Both the position numbers and the translations under genes were made by a program. From NCBI GenBank assembly GCA_949752745.1, contig OX457027.1, forward strand, positions 82,426,436-82,490,435: a stretch of 64,000 bases of DNA. Direction: 5' to 3'. Origin of the DNA: Protula sp. h YS-2021 (lineage: Eukaryota > Annelida > Polychaeta > Sabellida > Serpulidae). Position 1 is the first letter of the stretch, and every line of letters begins with the position of its first letter. The notes under the pieces are model-generated. The model made no database searches. It had not been told where the DNA came from and saw only the letters and a program-made list of their open reading frames with translations. This document shows, in pieces, positions 15,780 to 27,367 of this stretch.

Positions 15780-18010
15780 AAAATCTTTATATCAACCCTA
15801 CGAACTTTCCTCAAATTTTGTTTATTCCGTTTGTGGTCTTTTTTTTTTTAATTTTTCTATTGTGTGGTTCAGGGGTAATTTGACATAAAACAGGGCATGA
15901 GCAAATCCTATTTGCCTAGAAAGCACACCCCTTTTCCGCTTAATATCAAGATCTAAAATTCTATCCTGAGAGGGTTAACATTGCCCTTGCAAAACTTTCC
16001 AATCGCATATAAATGATTTCTGTTATAGACCACAGATTCCTTTCTGTTCAAAGTTCCACTTGTTGCCCAACACATACTAATTAAAATAATAAAACAATGA
16101 TGTTACTTTGTATTTGAGTACCTGCATGTGTATTTTGTTCATTTACCATATATGAAACACTAGATTACTTGCATAATAAATTTTCCACTTATATGAAACT
16201 AAAATAGCCTGATCAAAAGTATCCTGAAAGTAACATAAAAGTAAATTGCTTCTATCAGTTTTAATCAGTTTTGAATAGTGAAATAAAATGACCAAAGCTA
16301 CTCCAATTACAAAAAGTTTGTCGCCAAGATTTCGCCTCGTTTTTTCCCCAATGGTTATATAAGTTATATCAGCAATTTGAGATATTTTATACGGTAGTGC
16401 ATTTATAACCTGGTGCTTGTTGCCATCGCCAACAATTTCGTTCTCAATTTCTTTTTTACTTTACACAAAATGTTGTAACACTTCAAAATATGCATTGCTC
16501 TAAACATTTGAAAATTACAGTTATAGATAATTTTTGTATCCAGTTAAATCTTTTGAAATGTTTCAACTGATTTAAGTAGGGGGCTTTATATAATTGTTTT
16601 TTTTTTTTTTTTTTTTTTGGTAAGATAAGCCATTGAGCTTAAAGAAAACAATCTATATTAACAAAAGGACAGTAAAGTGAAGCCTAAAAATATCTATCTA
16701 TCTAAAAAATATCTGCATTAACCACCTTAAATTATCACATTTTTTCAAACAGGAAACTCATTCGAAAAGAAGCACAGAACAGCACTTTGATTACACCCCT
16801 CCCATCTTATGATATATTTTTTTTGTGTGTGTGTAATTAGCCGCAAAATGTTGTGACCATAAACCAACTCTAAACATTCGGGATAATTGAAGATCGATGA
16901 TTACATACTGAAAGCCTGACTAGGACAAAAGCGAACAATCATAGGTTTGTAACAAAAAATGGACGCAGATGAAAACATAAAATCGGTAAGGTCGATTTTT
17001 CAAGTTCCTGAAAGACCGGTAAACGGAAAAATGCAAAAGAGGTTTTTCTTAAAGCAAAGCGCCACTCAGTTTTGTCAATTCCACCAATTAGTAATTGCTG
17101 TAGAAGCTGAGAGAGACCGACATCCACCGCAGTGGAAAATACCTGGCTCTTCCTTTGAACTGCTCTATTATCACTCGTTATCTTTTCAGTCCCAGACCGT
17201 AGATTGGAATGGATGGTAGATGAGAAATTTGGCGTAGACAGGTTGAAATATGTTTTACTCATTTTACTCTTTGCATCCTTAGAATCACACATTCAGGAAA
17301 GTGTATCTCATAACATTACAACATAAAATTGAAAGTATCATTTCTTGTTGAAGAGAAAAGTTAGCAAAAGTGGCGAAATTGATCACCTTTTTTTTGACGT
17401 CGCCATATTGGTTCTGCTACTTCTTTATATCGCTGATGGTGATTGGCTCACGTGCAGACTACCATTTTATTTGCCAAACTTGTTTATTGTTTACCCCGTT
17501 GTTATTAGTCCGAGCGGACCCTTTCTATCTTCCTAGGATAGAAAGGGTCACAGTTCCTGCAATTCAAATGGTCATTGATCTCAATTTTCGAGGCTCTGGA
17601 TCTTTCGGCGCACGTTCAAGGACACTTTGGCTCGAACTGGCAGGCTTTTTCTTTAGAGGCATACTGAGAAGCAGCCTGGCGCATTAATTTCGACTTTAGC
17701 GAAACTCCCAAACGAGAGTAAAGCGTGGTTTTGCAACTGCGGATTCACTGTTGTTGTGGGCGATAATGAGGGATTTGATATCCTGACCTCAAGAAAACAC
17801 ACATTTTTCTCAGTAAAAAATTGTTACCTGACCATAAAACTTGTGCGCCATAATTTATAATTGGGCCATTTATGTGATGCACCCTTTCTAAAATAACGCC
17901 GTTCGCCCCAGTCGTGCGCCGAGATTTGAAAATTGACATCAATGACATTTCCTCTTATAGGAACTATGACTCTTGCTGTCATAGGAAGACCGCAAGAGTC
18001 ATCTAGGACT
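15780..18010. other. AT-rich region, no gene recognised
   Basis: Overlapping frames of 86 codons (plus, 16959-17219) and 117 codons (minus, 16939-17292) have no recognisable domain and are probably chance. A stem-loop with 13-bp perfect arms (17517-17529 and 17537-17549, 7-nt loop) begins GACCCTTTC; no function can be assigned. Confidence 0.45.
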
Positions 18011-18016
18011 ACCTTG

Positions 18017-18205
18017 TTATAAAACAGCTGACCTCTGAGGAGGTATATCTGGTGTGTATAAATACAGAGCGGATGGGTATTTTAAACAATAGGATAACTC
18101 CTAACGAGTACCACTTTTGCGGATTCCCCAGTGGGTCTGTGGAGTGAAAAGGTGTTATACACAAAAGACCGAACCGCCGTAGAGGTTGGCCGTTGGACAA
18201 CAATC
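18017..18205. repeat. Dispersed repeat, copy 1 of a pair with 22647-22935
   Basis: Shares AAACAGCTGACCTCTGA, ACAGAGCGGATGG, GACCGAACCGCCGTA and GTTGGACAACAA, in that order, with 22647-22935. The two copies differ by indels. The sequence is non-coding as far as I can see. Confidence 0.75.
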
Positions 18206-18904
18206 TTGTTTACTAGAGGTGTGTCCCTTAAAATCCCGTTTTATTTGCGTTCGGAACGACACGGGATAAACAATTTTACAGGATACCACGGGACAAAAAC
18301 ACGGATTTTATTTTATATATTTATTGTATTGACAGTTTTTTGTCTCCTGCTCCTGCGTTAACAGTCATACACTTTACACACCACAATCGGTGCAACAATG
18401 ACACTACAAAAGGATTCGGGTCCTACAGGCTTTCTCTTTCTGAAAATGGCTTCCTGTTATATGTGGCTTTTTCAGTAGATTTAAATATAAACCAATAAAT
18501 AATTGCAGTTAGTGGTGGGACCATTATTCGAATATTCGTTCGTTTGAGTAGGGTTCGAACCCTATTTTTTGATATTCTAGTATTTTGGAATTTTGTATAA
18601 TTTTTAAAAAAAAATTTCATAAGAAGAGAGAATTTCTAGTCTTGCAGTCAACATCTTTACAAAGAAAAGGTCTCAGTTGATACCGGAAAATATTAATATC
18701 CGTATTTTCCTTAATAAGAATTCGTAGATTTTCAGCTGCACATGAACTAGGCACGGATTGGTTTTGTTTCTCGGCATTATATAGATTTAATGATACACCT
18801 TATTATCCCCCGGCCCAACTTTGTTTGCGAAGGGGATATAGGATTTGGTTAGTCCGTCCGTCACGCTGTTGGGTAGTGGTCTTGGTTGCACAAATCCTCG
18901 GGTA

Positions 18905-19290
18905 AGCACATACATTTCAAATCATATACAGATTTACCCCTCATGTATTGTAGTTGTGCACATCGTATTCAGTTTGTCCGACTTTTCATTTATTTAGCCA
19001 AAACTGAGGTCGAAATGATCTAAGTCTTGCATGCACAACTCCTCCGAACGGGTAAGCACACACATTTCAAATCCTATACGGATTTTTTACTCCTCATTTA
19101 TTGTAGTTGTGCACCTGGTATTCAGCTTGTCCGACTTTTCATTTATTTAGCCAAAATTGAGATCGAAACTTAGCATATTTTACGACTCCTCCGAACGGTA
19201 AGCACACACATTTCAAATCCTATACGGATTTACTCATCATGTATTATAGTTGTACACCTCGTATTCAGTTTGTCCGACCGCGTGTCGGTT
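18905..19290. repeat. Tandem repeat, ~145-bp unit, about 2.6 copies
   Basis: The phrases ACACATTTCAAATCCTATAC, TGTAGTTGTGCACCT and TTCATTTATTTAGCCAAAA recur in register three times, the last copy partial. Confidence 0.85.
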
Positions 19291-19405
19291 GGTCGGTCCG
19301 TCATCAAGAGCTTGTTAACACGATAATTAAAACTGCTGCAAGGATTTAAATGAAACTTGATATGTAGTTTCTATGGGAACAAACACAGATTGGTATTGTT
19401 AATGG

Positions 19406-20269
19406 CAGGGCTAGCATGAAATATTTCGAATGAAATATTTCTTGAAATATTTCATGAAATATTTCACTGTAAAAATTTTAAAAATTTCACGTTTTGAAAT
19501 TTTTAAATAAGAAATAAGTTGGACATCAAGAATACCACATACTGACGGATACCTATCCACGGACATTCATCTTTAGTTGTCAGTTAATACACTGCGTTGG
19601 CTTAACTCTATCAGTAAACAATGCAGCTACAGAAATCCTGCGTGGTCTATGACTTTTGAGTAGCAAAGCTAGCAAGTTGCTGGCCTATAGCACCGTTGAC
19701 ACATCTACTCCGGGTGTCTGAGCGGGTGTTTTCAGGGGTGTGGAGAGAGGGAGGGGAGTTTATAGTAACTGCTGAAAGGGGGCGCACTGTTAACGGCACA
19801 GGGAAAAGAGGTCGGATACGTACACAATAGGTCAAAAATATAGCAGACAGTATGCTAGCTAAACAAGCAGGGAGTAAGTCACGCCCGAGTTTGCTTCAAG
19901 TTTAGCACTGTTTAAATAGTCACCCTTAATTCTGCAATTAATCGGTGTTTCCCATTTAAACGAGAAAAAGCTTTGCCTTTATCAGGTTTACGATAAAGCG
20001 GCATGCAATTATCCCGTTAAAAATACATAATTTTATGTAATCAACCGATTTGTGCGTTTAGCGGGTATGCAATTCTGTCATTTTATCTGTCTATGCATTT
20101 TTACGTGGTATTTGTTAAATTAAATGAACAGATATTACACATAGCCTGGAACTGTGTGTTTTTTCTAATGTGCATTGAAATATTTCAAAAATTTCAATAT
20201 TTCTGAAATATTTCAAAAATTTCAAATTTCATGAAATTTTTAAAAATTTCGAAATTTTTACCAGCCCTG
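19406..20269. mobile_element. Innermost hAT-like MITE (CAGGGCT ends)
   Basis: Begins CAGGGCTAGC and ends with the inverted CCAGCCCTG. Clusters of GAAATATTTC and AAATTTTTAAA sit just inside both ends. The flanking bases are GTTAATGG (left) and GTAATGG (right), a slightly decayed 8-bp duplication. It interrupts a repeat unit whose uninterrupted form is present at 25550-26461, so the empty site can be read directly. No transposase. Confidence 0.75.
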
Positions 20270-20979
20270 GTAATGGGTTAGGTTCGTCCAAGGAAAAACG
20301 ACCAGCTGGACTTAGAAAATTTCAGCTCTTGATTGACTATTGATGGCCGTGTTTAACTGATGGGGGCCTGTGGGGAATATGTGAGCTATGCACACTGCTC
20401 TAGTTTGGTTTTGCTTGAGCATACTTGAAATAAGTATTTTAAGATCTCTTAATTAACGAAATAAAAGTTGATGTTCACTGCATGTTTGTTTGTTTTCTGA
20501 ATAATTTATGATAATACAGCCTCACATTACACAATAATACACAACCACACATCACTGATAACATTTTTGGGATAGAAGTAATAATGTGGATGCAAATGCA
20601 AAAATGTCCACAATTTCGAAAAATATTCGAATAATAATCGAATATTGCTCCCAACTATTCAAACCCTGTTTTGGTATTCGAATACCACCACTAATTGCAG
20701 TATAGATCAGTTAAAATAAAAAAAATGAAATGGCGAGATTTTTCCCTCAAAAGCTGTTTTAATATCTCAAACACAGTATTGTGAGTTTGGTGATTTTCTA
20801 CCTCGTTTTGTTAGTGGTAACATTTTAAAGAATTACAACCCGTTTAGTTTTGTTACTTGTTGAATAAAAGTTAAACAGTTTTGGCTTCATTTTTATTAAA
20901 GCTGTCCCGTCCCGAAGGGCTGTCCCGCGGGACTGTCCTGTCCCGAGACACAGGTCACGGGACACACCCCTATTGCCAA

Positions 20980-22205
20980 TGTACCGTGCGTTGGCTGTGT
21001 TTTGTATTAGCAATGTTTGGTGCGACCTGCCCTGTTAGTGGTATATATTTGCTACGTGTAATTTTCGGCAGATTTCTATAGAATAATTGAAAACCATAAT
21101 TTTGTCCCAGTTACTGTCTGTTACCTATATTCATAAAAGTGGGTTCGTATTTAGACTTTTGCCGAAAAGTTTTTGCGTTTCTACATAATTTGGTTTGGAT
21201 ACAGTTATGAAGAAATGATAGGTAAAAAACTGGCAACAGTCAACAAAATTCCATTTTCCAAGAAACATGTTCACAAGTTGGCGATTTAAGGGACTGAATA
21301 ATATGTTAAATAGTTTTAAAAGATCATATGATTTCTTTTTAAATTCTAAAGTGTGCATGGCGAAAGAAAATTAGAAATTTGATGTTTTTATCTCATCATT
21401 TCTTAATCGTTTAATAAAAAAAGTTGCAGTTGAAACGACACCTGTATCAGAAAGATTTGAGAGTACGAACTGGCATGTTAAATCTGTTTTTGGAAAACCA
21501 ACCGTACCACAAGACTGAAAGGAGAAAGATCGCCTAAATCTGCAGTGGATATCTTCCAACGAGTATTGCTGTGAAATTCTATTGACTCGAGTAACCTGGG
21601 ACAACACTGCCCGAACCCGCACTCGTGCCGTCGCCACCTCCTGGAAATAACTGGTCGATTCACAGATTTACAGGACTCCAGTTTTTGGGGGATAAACATA
21701 GAAGCCAGTAAACATAGTAGTGAACGGAGAAATACATGAGAATCACTTTAAAGTAATTAACGCGCTGTTTTTGTGTTGGAAACCCATCGTAAATTTTCCC
21801 ACATTCCGGTTAAGTTTTGACGCCTTACATGGCTGATGATATTTTGCGGTTTCAGCGGCAAAGAAATCGGGTAAAAATGAAAAAAATTACCAATGAAATA
21901 TCGCAGAACAGCACATACTCGGAATATAAAAGAAATTTAAAGAAACTAAAAAACTATTTATTAAATGTTTTAATATTTTTCTTTCAAATAGCATACGGGA
22001 TGTTTAAAAAAAAAGGACTGCCCTTTGTTGAGCAATTGAGAAATTTGAAATTTAGCGAAATCTCTCTTCTCATTTCTTTGATTTTCACCCGGTTAGTTTA
22101 TAATGAAAACGTAGAATTTTTGTGCATTTTGTTCGGAACACACAGAGTGTGATTTGGCTTAAAGTGACTTCCTGTCAGAGAGAAAATCAACTTTCAATGT
22201 GTTTC
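20980..22205. other. No gene recognised
   Basis: Frames of up to about 110 codons (for example plus 21817-22152) are low-complexity and lysine/phenylalanine-rich, with no recognisable domain. I see no repeats I can pair within the window. Confidence 0.4.
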
Positions 22206-22209
22206 TGTT

Positions 22210-22640
22210 ATTTGTTATGTCCAGACCTGACTAGGGTCAGGAAGGGCATTATTTTTTGACTGGTCTGTCTGTCCTGCTGTGTGTGAGGCTTTGATTGGGA
22301 ACACAATATCTCAAGTTTTACCGAACCAGTTTTAGTCAAACCTGGTACGTTGCTTCGATATGTAATGTTCTAGAGCTGATTAATTTTGTTTTGGTGACGT
22401 TGCGTCGTTGTTCAAGGTCACTGCCCAAGTTTTACATGGGAGTCCCCGTACCAAGTGGTTTGGAACACTATTCGTCAAGTTCCACTAGTCGAATTTCGAT
22501 CAAACGTGGTACGTAGCTTCTATATAACGTTCCATAGCCGATTAGGTTTTGGTCGCATTACGTCATTGTTCAAGGTCACAGCGAGGCTTTAACATGGGAT
22601 TTCCCATGCCAAGCGCTTTGTGAACACGGTATCTAAGCAT
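22210..22640. repeat. Degenerate tandem repeat, ~180-bp unit
   Basis: Two or more diverged units share TACGTTGCTTC/TACGTAGCTTC, CATTGTTCAAGGTCAC/CGTTGTTCAAGGTCAC and ACATGGGA. It runs directly into the dispersed repeat at 22647. Confidence 0.65.
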
Positions 22641-22646
22641 TGTTAT

Positions 22647-22935
22647 GAAACAGCTGACCTCTGAAGAGATCAACCTGTTATGTATAAACACAGAGCGGAT
22701 GGATATTTCTTTCTTACTAGCCATAATGTACATCCCTCAGTGTTAAGTATTCTTGCACATTGGTGGAAAAGGTGCATATGAGTGTCCAAGCAACTAAAAT
22801 CCATAAAAAAAAGCTAATTCCTTTCTTTGATGAGTACTATTTTGCGCGGAATCCCCAGTGTGTCTGCGGAGTAAAAAGGTGTTATTCACAACAGACCGAA
22901 CCGCCGTACAGGTCGGCTGTTGGACAACAACGGGT
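22647..22935. repeat. Dispersed repeat, copy 2 of a pair with 18017-18205
   Basis: Parallel to 18017-18205 (AAACAGCTGACCTCTGA, ACAGAGCGGATGG, GACCGAACCGCCGTA, GTTGGACAACAA) with about 100 bp more internal sequence. The 79-codon frame across it is not supported as a gene. Confidence 0.75.
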
Positions 22936-22939
22936 ATCT

Positions 22940-24770
22940 GAGTTCTACCAGTCTCCTACATATAACATTGGTCGCAAATATTGTACAGCAATATATTGAA
23001 CCCCCTTAGAACCGAAAAATGTTCACTATGCATGAGTGTTTAGTGAAAAGACTTCCTCTTAATGGCAATTAACAAAGGCACGGACAATGAGTCTAAATAC
23101 AAAAGTACATATATGAATATAAATTTCATACTTGTAGTGGACGCCTATGACTATACAATTTCCTTTCAGTTTTTAGTCAGTCTTCACACGGGAGGCCTCA
23201 TACGCAATTGTCATTTTTGGACTTGAAAAATATATCTAGACTTCCTTATTCGCCAAAGCATATGGCAGTTCGGTTGGGGCATCCGCGTTCCAGGGGACAC
23301 ATTTCTAGTGAAATGTAAATTTAGAATTTTTTCAGGGTGCAATTACGAAATTTATTCCCATTTTTTACGCAGTAAAGCATGCTCTCTATATCTAAACAAA
23401 TGCCAATTACCTTCGTGTCTTTCGGCCATTGCTTTTTTTTTTTTTTTTTTAAAAAGGTGTTAAATGTTATTGCGGGATATTTGTGGTTATTTCGTTATTC
23501 TTTCTTTTAAAACACATGAGTTTTTATCATTAGATTATTAATCTAAGGACCTTTAACAGACTCTACTAAAAACTCGTTAATATTCAGTGATCTTGCATAA
23601 TCTTGCACATTATCGTCACACATCACTCGCCCTCCCGGTTGTGCCCTCCCCCCCCCCCCCCGTGCCAATACCCCCCCCCCCCAACCCCACCATCATTTCT
23701 CCAATTTTCAACGTTACAGCAAAATGAAAAGAAAAAGTACAGGGACATGTTTTATTTACAGCGACATGTTTTATTTCTCTGCAACATCATGTTTAATCTT
23801 TACGTCGATAAATCGAGTCTGCGTCCCATTCACAGTCAAACCTGCAAGTTCATAATCCATATCTTTCAAAACTGAATGCAGCACAATTAATTGCAATAAA
23901 TTGGGGAGCAAATTGATAATTGCAATTATGGAACATAGGCATTTAATTGCATTTATAAACCTTTTAACTAGATCATAGAGGATTTTTTATGTACAACAGC
24001 GTTTATCAATAAATCACATGAGATGAAGTGTTGTGGAACTGCAATTATACCCCTTTCAACTAGATCCTACCGAAATTGCTTAGCTTTTAACTACAGATCA
24101 CAGATGTGGAACTGCAGTTATATCCCTTCCAACTAGATCATAGCGAAAAATGGCTTAGCTTCTAATTACAGATCACAAAACTGTATTAGTTTTTTGTTCG
24201 TTAATGGAAATCTGTAAAATGGGAATTGGAAAACATGATAATTGGAAGGGGGTATTGGCACGAGGGGTATGGTCCCTTGGGGGGGGGGGGGTATTGTCGG
24301 GGAGTATTGTCCTAGACCCAATTTACAGGTACCTTTGCTTTAAATATTGTTATAGTTTTAGCTTCCAGATTATCTTTCGGAATAATGTTAATTAGTTCTG
24401 TACCAAAGATATTGGAAGTTTGATTTTTATTATATGCCTAGATTTCCGCGTACAAAGAAATGATCGGACTTGAAAGTGAAGAGAAAGTGGGTCACAATGA
24501 ACTGCAACCGTCCTCAAAATCGGTACATGAGTTATTACTGTGACGATATTTACAGCGCAGCCTGAAAACGAAACGTCATCTAATTAGAAATGTCATATAA
24601 TTACGCAATTTGTGTATTTGTTGCGTTGTGATTTGAATTGAAATGAGTTACTTCCGTTGAACTGACAAAAGTAAAAAGGAACGTTCGATAGGGAGAAAAT
24701 ACTTGTTGATGAGGCGGGCTTGTGAGGTTACTTCTTAAACCACATGAGTTTCAGGCACATAAATTAAAGT
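22940..24770. other. No gene recognised; contains a C-rich inverted-repeat pair
   Basis: Intergenic DNA before the candidate first exon of the zinc-finger gene. It includes C- and G-runs at 23650-23692 and 24243-24300 that may be the ends of a mobile element (listed separately), and stretches rich in TTGCAATT near 23880-23960. Confidence 0.4.
23640..24320. mobile_element. Possible C-rich inverted-repeat element
   Basis: CGTGCCAATACCCCC (near 23660) and its inverse GGGGGTATTGGCACG (near 24247) sit within C-run and G-run blocks facing each other. The layout resembles the multimeric-TIR elements further right (34055, 36588, 43413, 55191). No target duplication was found and the left end looks truncated. 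Confidence 0.35.
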
Positions 24771-24782
24771 GTACCATCACTG

Positions 24783-24809
24783 ATGACAGAAAGGAAGGCA
24801 TTTTTGAAG
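24783..24809 (+). CDS. Candidate first coding exon of the zinc-finger gene
   Basis: ATGACAGAAAGG... encodes MTERKAFLK and ends AAG|gtaaat, a good donor in phase 0. The next firm exon (29138) starts in phase 0, so the join is in frame (MTERKAFLK then RRGEQREEHV). The exon is short and only the donor and the phase support it; another upstream start is possible. Confidence 0.35.
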
Positions 24810-25142
24810 GTAAATATTTATTTTAAAGGGTAAATTGTTGGTAATTTTACACACGTCCTTCGGGTGATTTTGTGTGCATTGATTTGAAATTAATAAAGAT
24901 ATAACTGATATAATGCCGCGGCTTGGGGGCCGGGAGGTATTACGTCAGAAATAATCATCACACGTAGCAAATAAATACTTAATATTTATTTTCTTAAGTG
25001 CAAAAACCGAGTCAAATTCCAATGCTCGCTGACCGCAGTACCGATTACGCGTCACCCCATCTGAGCATACTGAGTGCAAAAATAGTGCGTGGTAAAATTT
25101 CGAAGAACGACATCAAAATAACAAAAGTAGGCATATAATAAA

Positions 25143-25288
25143 AGTAATACATCATTCTGAGTGCGTGCGACATTGTTTTTTGCCTTCAGCCTACGGCCGT
25201 GTACGGACCTCCTCCTTCGGGGTCGGTCCGTACAGCCTCGGCTTCAGACAAAAAACAATATCGTACGCACTCAGAATGAAGTATTACT
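25143..25288. mobile_element. Fold-back (hairpin) MITE-like element
   Basis: About 146 bp that folds on itself. The left arm starts AGTAATAC-ATCATTCTGAG and the right arm ends CTCAGAATGAAGTATTACT. Inside are paired ACATTGTTTTTTG/CAAAAAACAAT and TGTACGGACC/GGTCCGTACA around a short loop near 25215. It lies upstream of the firm zinc-finger exons. Confidence 0.8.
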
Positions 25289-25549
25289 ATTTAAGTTGAT
25301 GTGCCTTTTCCATATCGCTTCCCGCGTAGCTCCAATAAGAAGTTCCCTATAATCCTGATCACACTGCCGTACGTCCCCATAATCTCGTCAACCAATCGAA
25401 GCACGAATTAATCTAGGTTAGGTCTGGGATCCGACAGATCGAGCTATATATTGTCAACTGGGACAACTTTGCAGACCGTCTTCTAGAGGAACTATGTATG
25501 GTCACCAACGACATGGAAATAGTACGTCTTTTCAAAAGATAAGTATATA

Positions 25550-26461
25550 AGCGATCGACCGTGTGTCGGTCTGTCATCAAGAGCTTGTTAACTTAAAAAC
25601 TCCTGCAAGGATTTAAATGAAACGTGATAGGTAGCTTCTGTGGGAACAAACACATCGGTATTGTAAATGGGCCAGGTTGGTCCAAGGAAAATGGACCAAC
25701 TGGACTTAAAAAATTTCAGCTCTTGATTGACTATTGTGTGAGCTTGTTAACACGACAACTTAAAAACTGCTGCAAGGATTTTAATGAAACTTGGTATGTA
25801 GTTTATGGGAACAAGCACAGAACGGTATTGTAAATGGGCTAGGTTCGTCCAAGGAAAATGAACCAACTCGACTAAGAAAATTCCAGCTCTTGATTGACTA
25901 TTGTATGAGCTTGTTAACACGATAACTTAAAAACTGCTGCAAGAATTTTAATGAAACTTGGTATGTAGCTTTTATGGGACCAAACACAGATCGGTATTGA
26001 AAATGAGCCAGTTTCATCGAAGGAAAATGAACCAGCTGCAATTTCAGCTTTTGATTGACAATTGTTAACACGTTATCTCAAGAACAACTCCAAAGGTTTT
26101 AATGAAAATTGGTGTGTGTCTTTTGTGAGCACTAGCAAGGATCGGCATTGTAAATGGGTTAGATTAGCCCAAGGAAAATGAGCCAAATGCACTTTGAAAT
26201 TTACCACATACTCGAAATTATTCAGCATCGGAATGAGTTTGTTAACACAATATCTCAAGAACAACTGCGGTGATTTTAGTGAAACATGGTGTGTAGCTTC
26301 TATGGGAACAAACACAGATCGGTATTGTAATTGGACCAGGTTCGTCCAAGGAAAATGCAGCAACTGGGCTTGGAAAATTTCAGCTCTTGATTGACTGTTG
26401 ATGGCTGCGTTTAACTGATGGGGGCCTGTGGGGAATATGTGGGCTATGCACACTGCTCTAG
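25550..26461. repeat. Tandem array, ~166-bp unit, about 5 copies
   Basis: Units begin AGCTTGTTAACACGATAAC (near 25580, 25743, 25910, then more diverged at about 26066 and 26236) and contain TGGTATGTAG, AACACAGATCGGTATTG and CAGCTCTTGATTGACT. The array ends CACACTGCTCTAG followed by TTT, exactly as the single-unit copy at 20402 does. Confidence 0.88.
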
Positions 26462-27165
26462 TTTTATATACAGGGCTAGTAAAAATCAGAATTTTTATAT
26501 CGGATTTTGTTCTTTAAATTGATTTTTTTTTAATCACCAAAAAATCAATGATGTCATAAATTATACAAAACACCCGTTTTGATTCCTTTCCCTTACCACC
26601 TCCGATCATTCCACACCAAAGTGTCACTGAATAAAAAAAACATCTGAATTCAGTGGTCATTTAATTGACGGAAGAGACAACTGCTGACCAGAAGTTATTA
26701 CCGTATTAAACAGTTTGCGAAACCGTGTTTCAATTTCAATGCTATAAACACAGCACGAATATAAATTGATTGTGAATTGTTTATTCTCTCATCTGGCACA
26801 CGTGCACCAAAATGTCGTTCAAACAACATAACAAAATGATATTAGACAGCGGAAAGCTCCTTCATTCTTTCTACATGGTCACAGTTTACTTCACGCACAA
26901 CGATATACCAATACAGCTTTGTTCTAACACGCATAAAAAAGTGAGGGGATGTTACATGACCAAAACGGAAAGAAACACTCATTTCATTGCGTACTGAGAG
27001 GGCAGAGACATGTTTCTCTTAAAGTGTGCATTGGTCAGTTGACGACTGGATATTTTAAAATCCAAAAATATCACTGAGTTGGTCATCTTGAATATGTAAA
27101 AAAAAACACACACACACACTTGTTTATTTTTTTTCCTTGGTTTAAATCATGATATAAATCATTCA

Positions 27166-27310
27166 GGGCTGCATTTGGGGCGCGGGATGCGCGAGATTCC
27201 CGTGCTTTTTAGAATCCCGCGCTGTGTCGAGGACAGCGCGGGCCGGATCCCGCGCATCAAGAAAAAATCCCGCGCTTTTTTCAGAACAGCGCGGGATTTT
27301 AAAAAATGTT
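27166..27310. repeat. Cluster of GCGCGGGAT motifs, possible transposon end
   Basis: CAGGGCTGCATTTGGGG begins the block, followed by at least six GCGCGGGAT/ATCCCGCGC motifs in both orientations within 130 bp, then a T-run. The CAGGGCT start matches the hAT-like end at 19406. An opposing end was not found, so this may be one end of a truncated element. Confidence 0.45.
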
Positions 27311-27367
27311 TTTTTTTTTTTTGTTTTTTTTTTTTTGCGGTTTTAATAATACCAATATGTAGGTGTC

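Larger units (their letters stand above)
18805..20402. repeat. Dispersed repeat with tandem core, interrupted by a transposon
   Basis: Starts near CCCGGCCCAACTTTG with TCCGTCCGTC downstream, runs through three ~145-bp tandem units (18905-19290), then one copy of a ~166-bp unit beginning AGCTTGTTAACACGATAA. It ends CACACTGCTCTAG. The same last unit and end occur as a multi-copy array at 25550-26461. It is split at 19405/20270 by the CAGGGCT element. Confidence 0.65.
18510..20693. mobile_element. Nested hAT-like element with 8-bp TSD
   Basis: Begins TAGTGGTGGGACC and ends with the inverted form TACCACCACTA. Both ends carry ATTCGAATA-type subterminal motifs. A perfect 8-bp direct repeat, ATTGCAGT, flanks it (18502-18509 and 20694-20701), the size expected for hAT transposition. 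It lies inside the outer 18214-20972 element and itself contains a hairpin-headed repeat and a further hAT-like insertion. No transposase was found. Confidence 0.75.
18214..20972. mobile_element. Outer inverted-repeat transposon (ends TAGRGGTGTGTCCC)
   Basis: The left end TAGAGGTGTGTCCC (18214) and the right end GGGACACACCCCTA (ending 20972) are inverted copies with one mismatch. Inside each end are several TCCCG/CGGGA motifs, typical subterminal repeats. A second element (18510-20693) is inserted in it; without that insert the outer element is about 0.57 kb and encodes nothing, so it is non-autonomous. No convincing target duplication is seen. An hAT-like class is a guess. Confidence 0.6.

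Noticed and set aside
16939..17292. 117-codon minus frame and overlapping 86-codon plus frame
   Set aside because: No domain, no splice or poly(A) support, and both strands open together, which fits chance.
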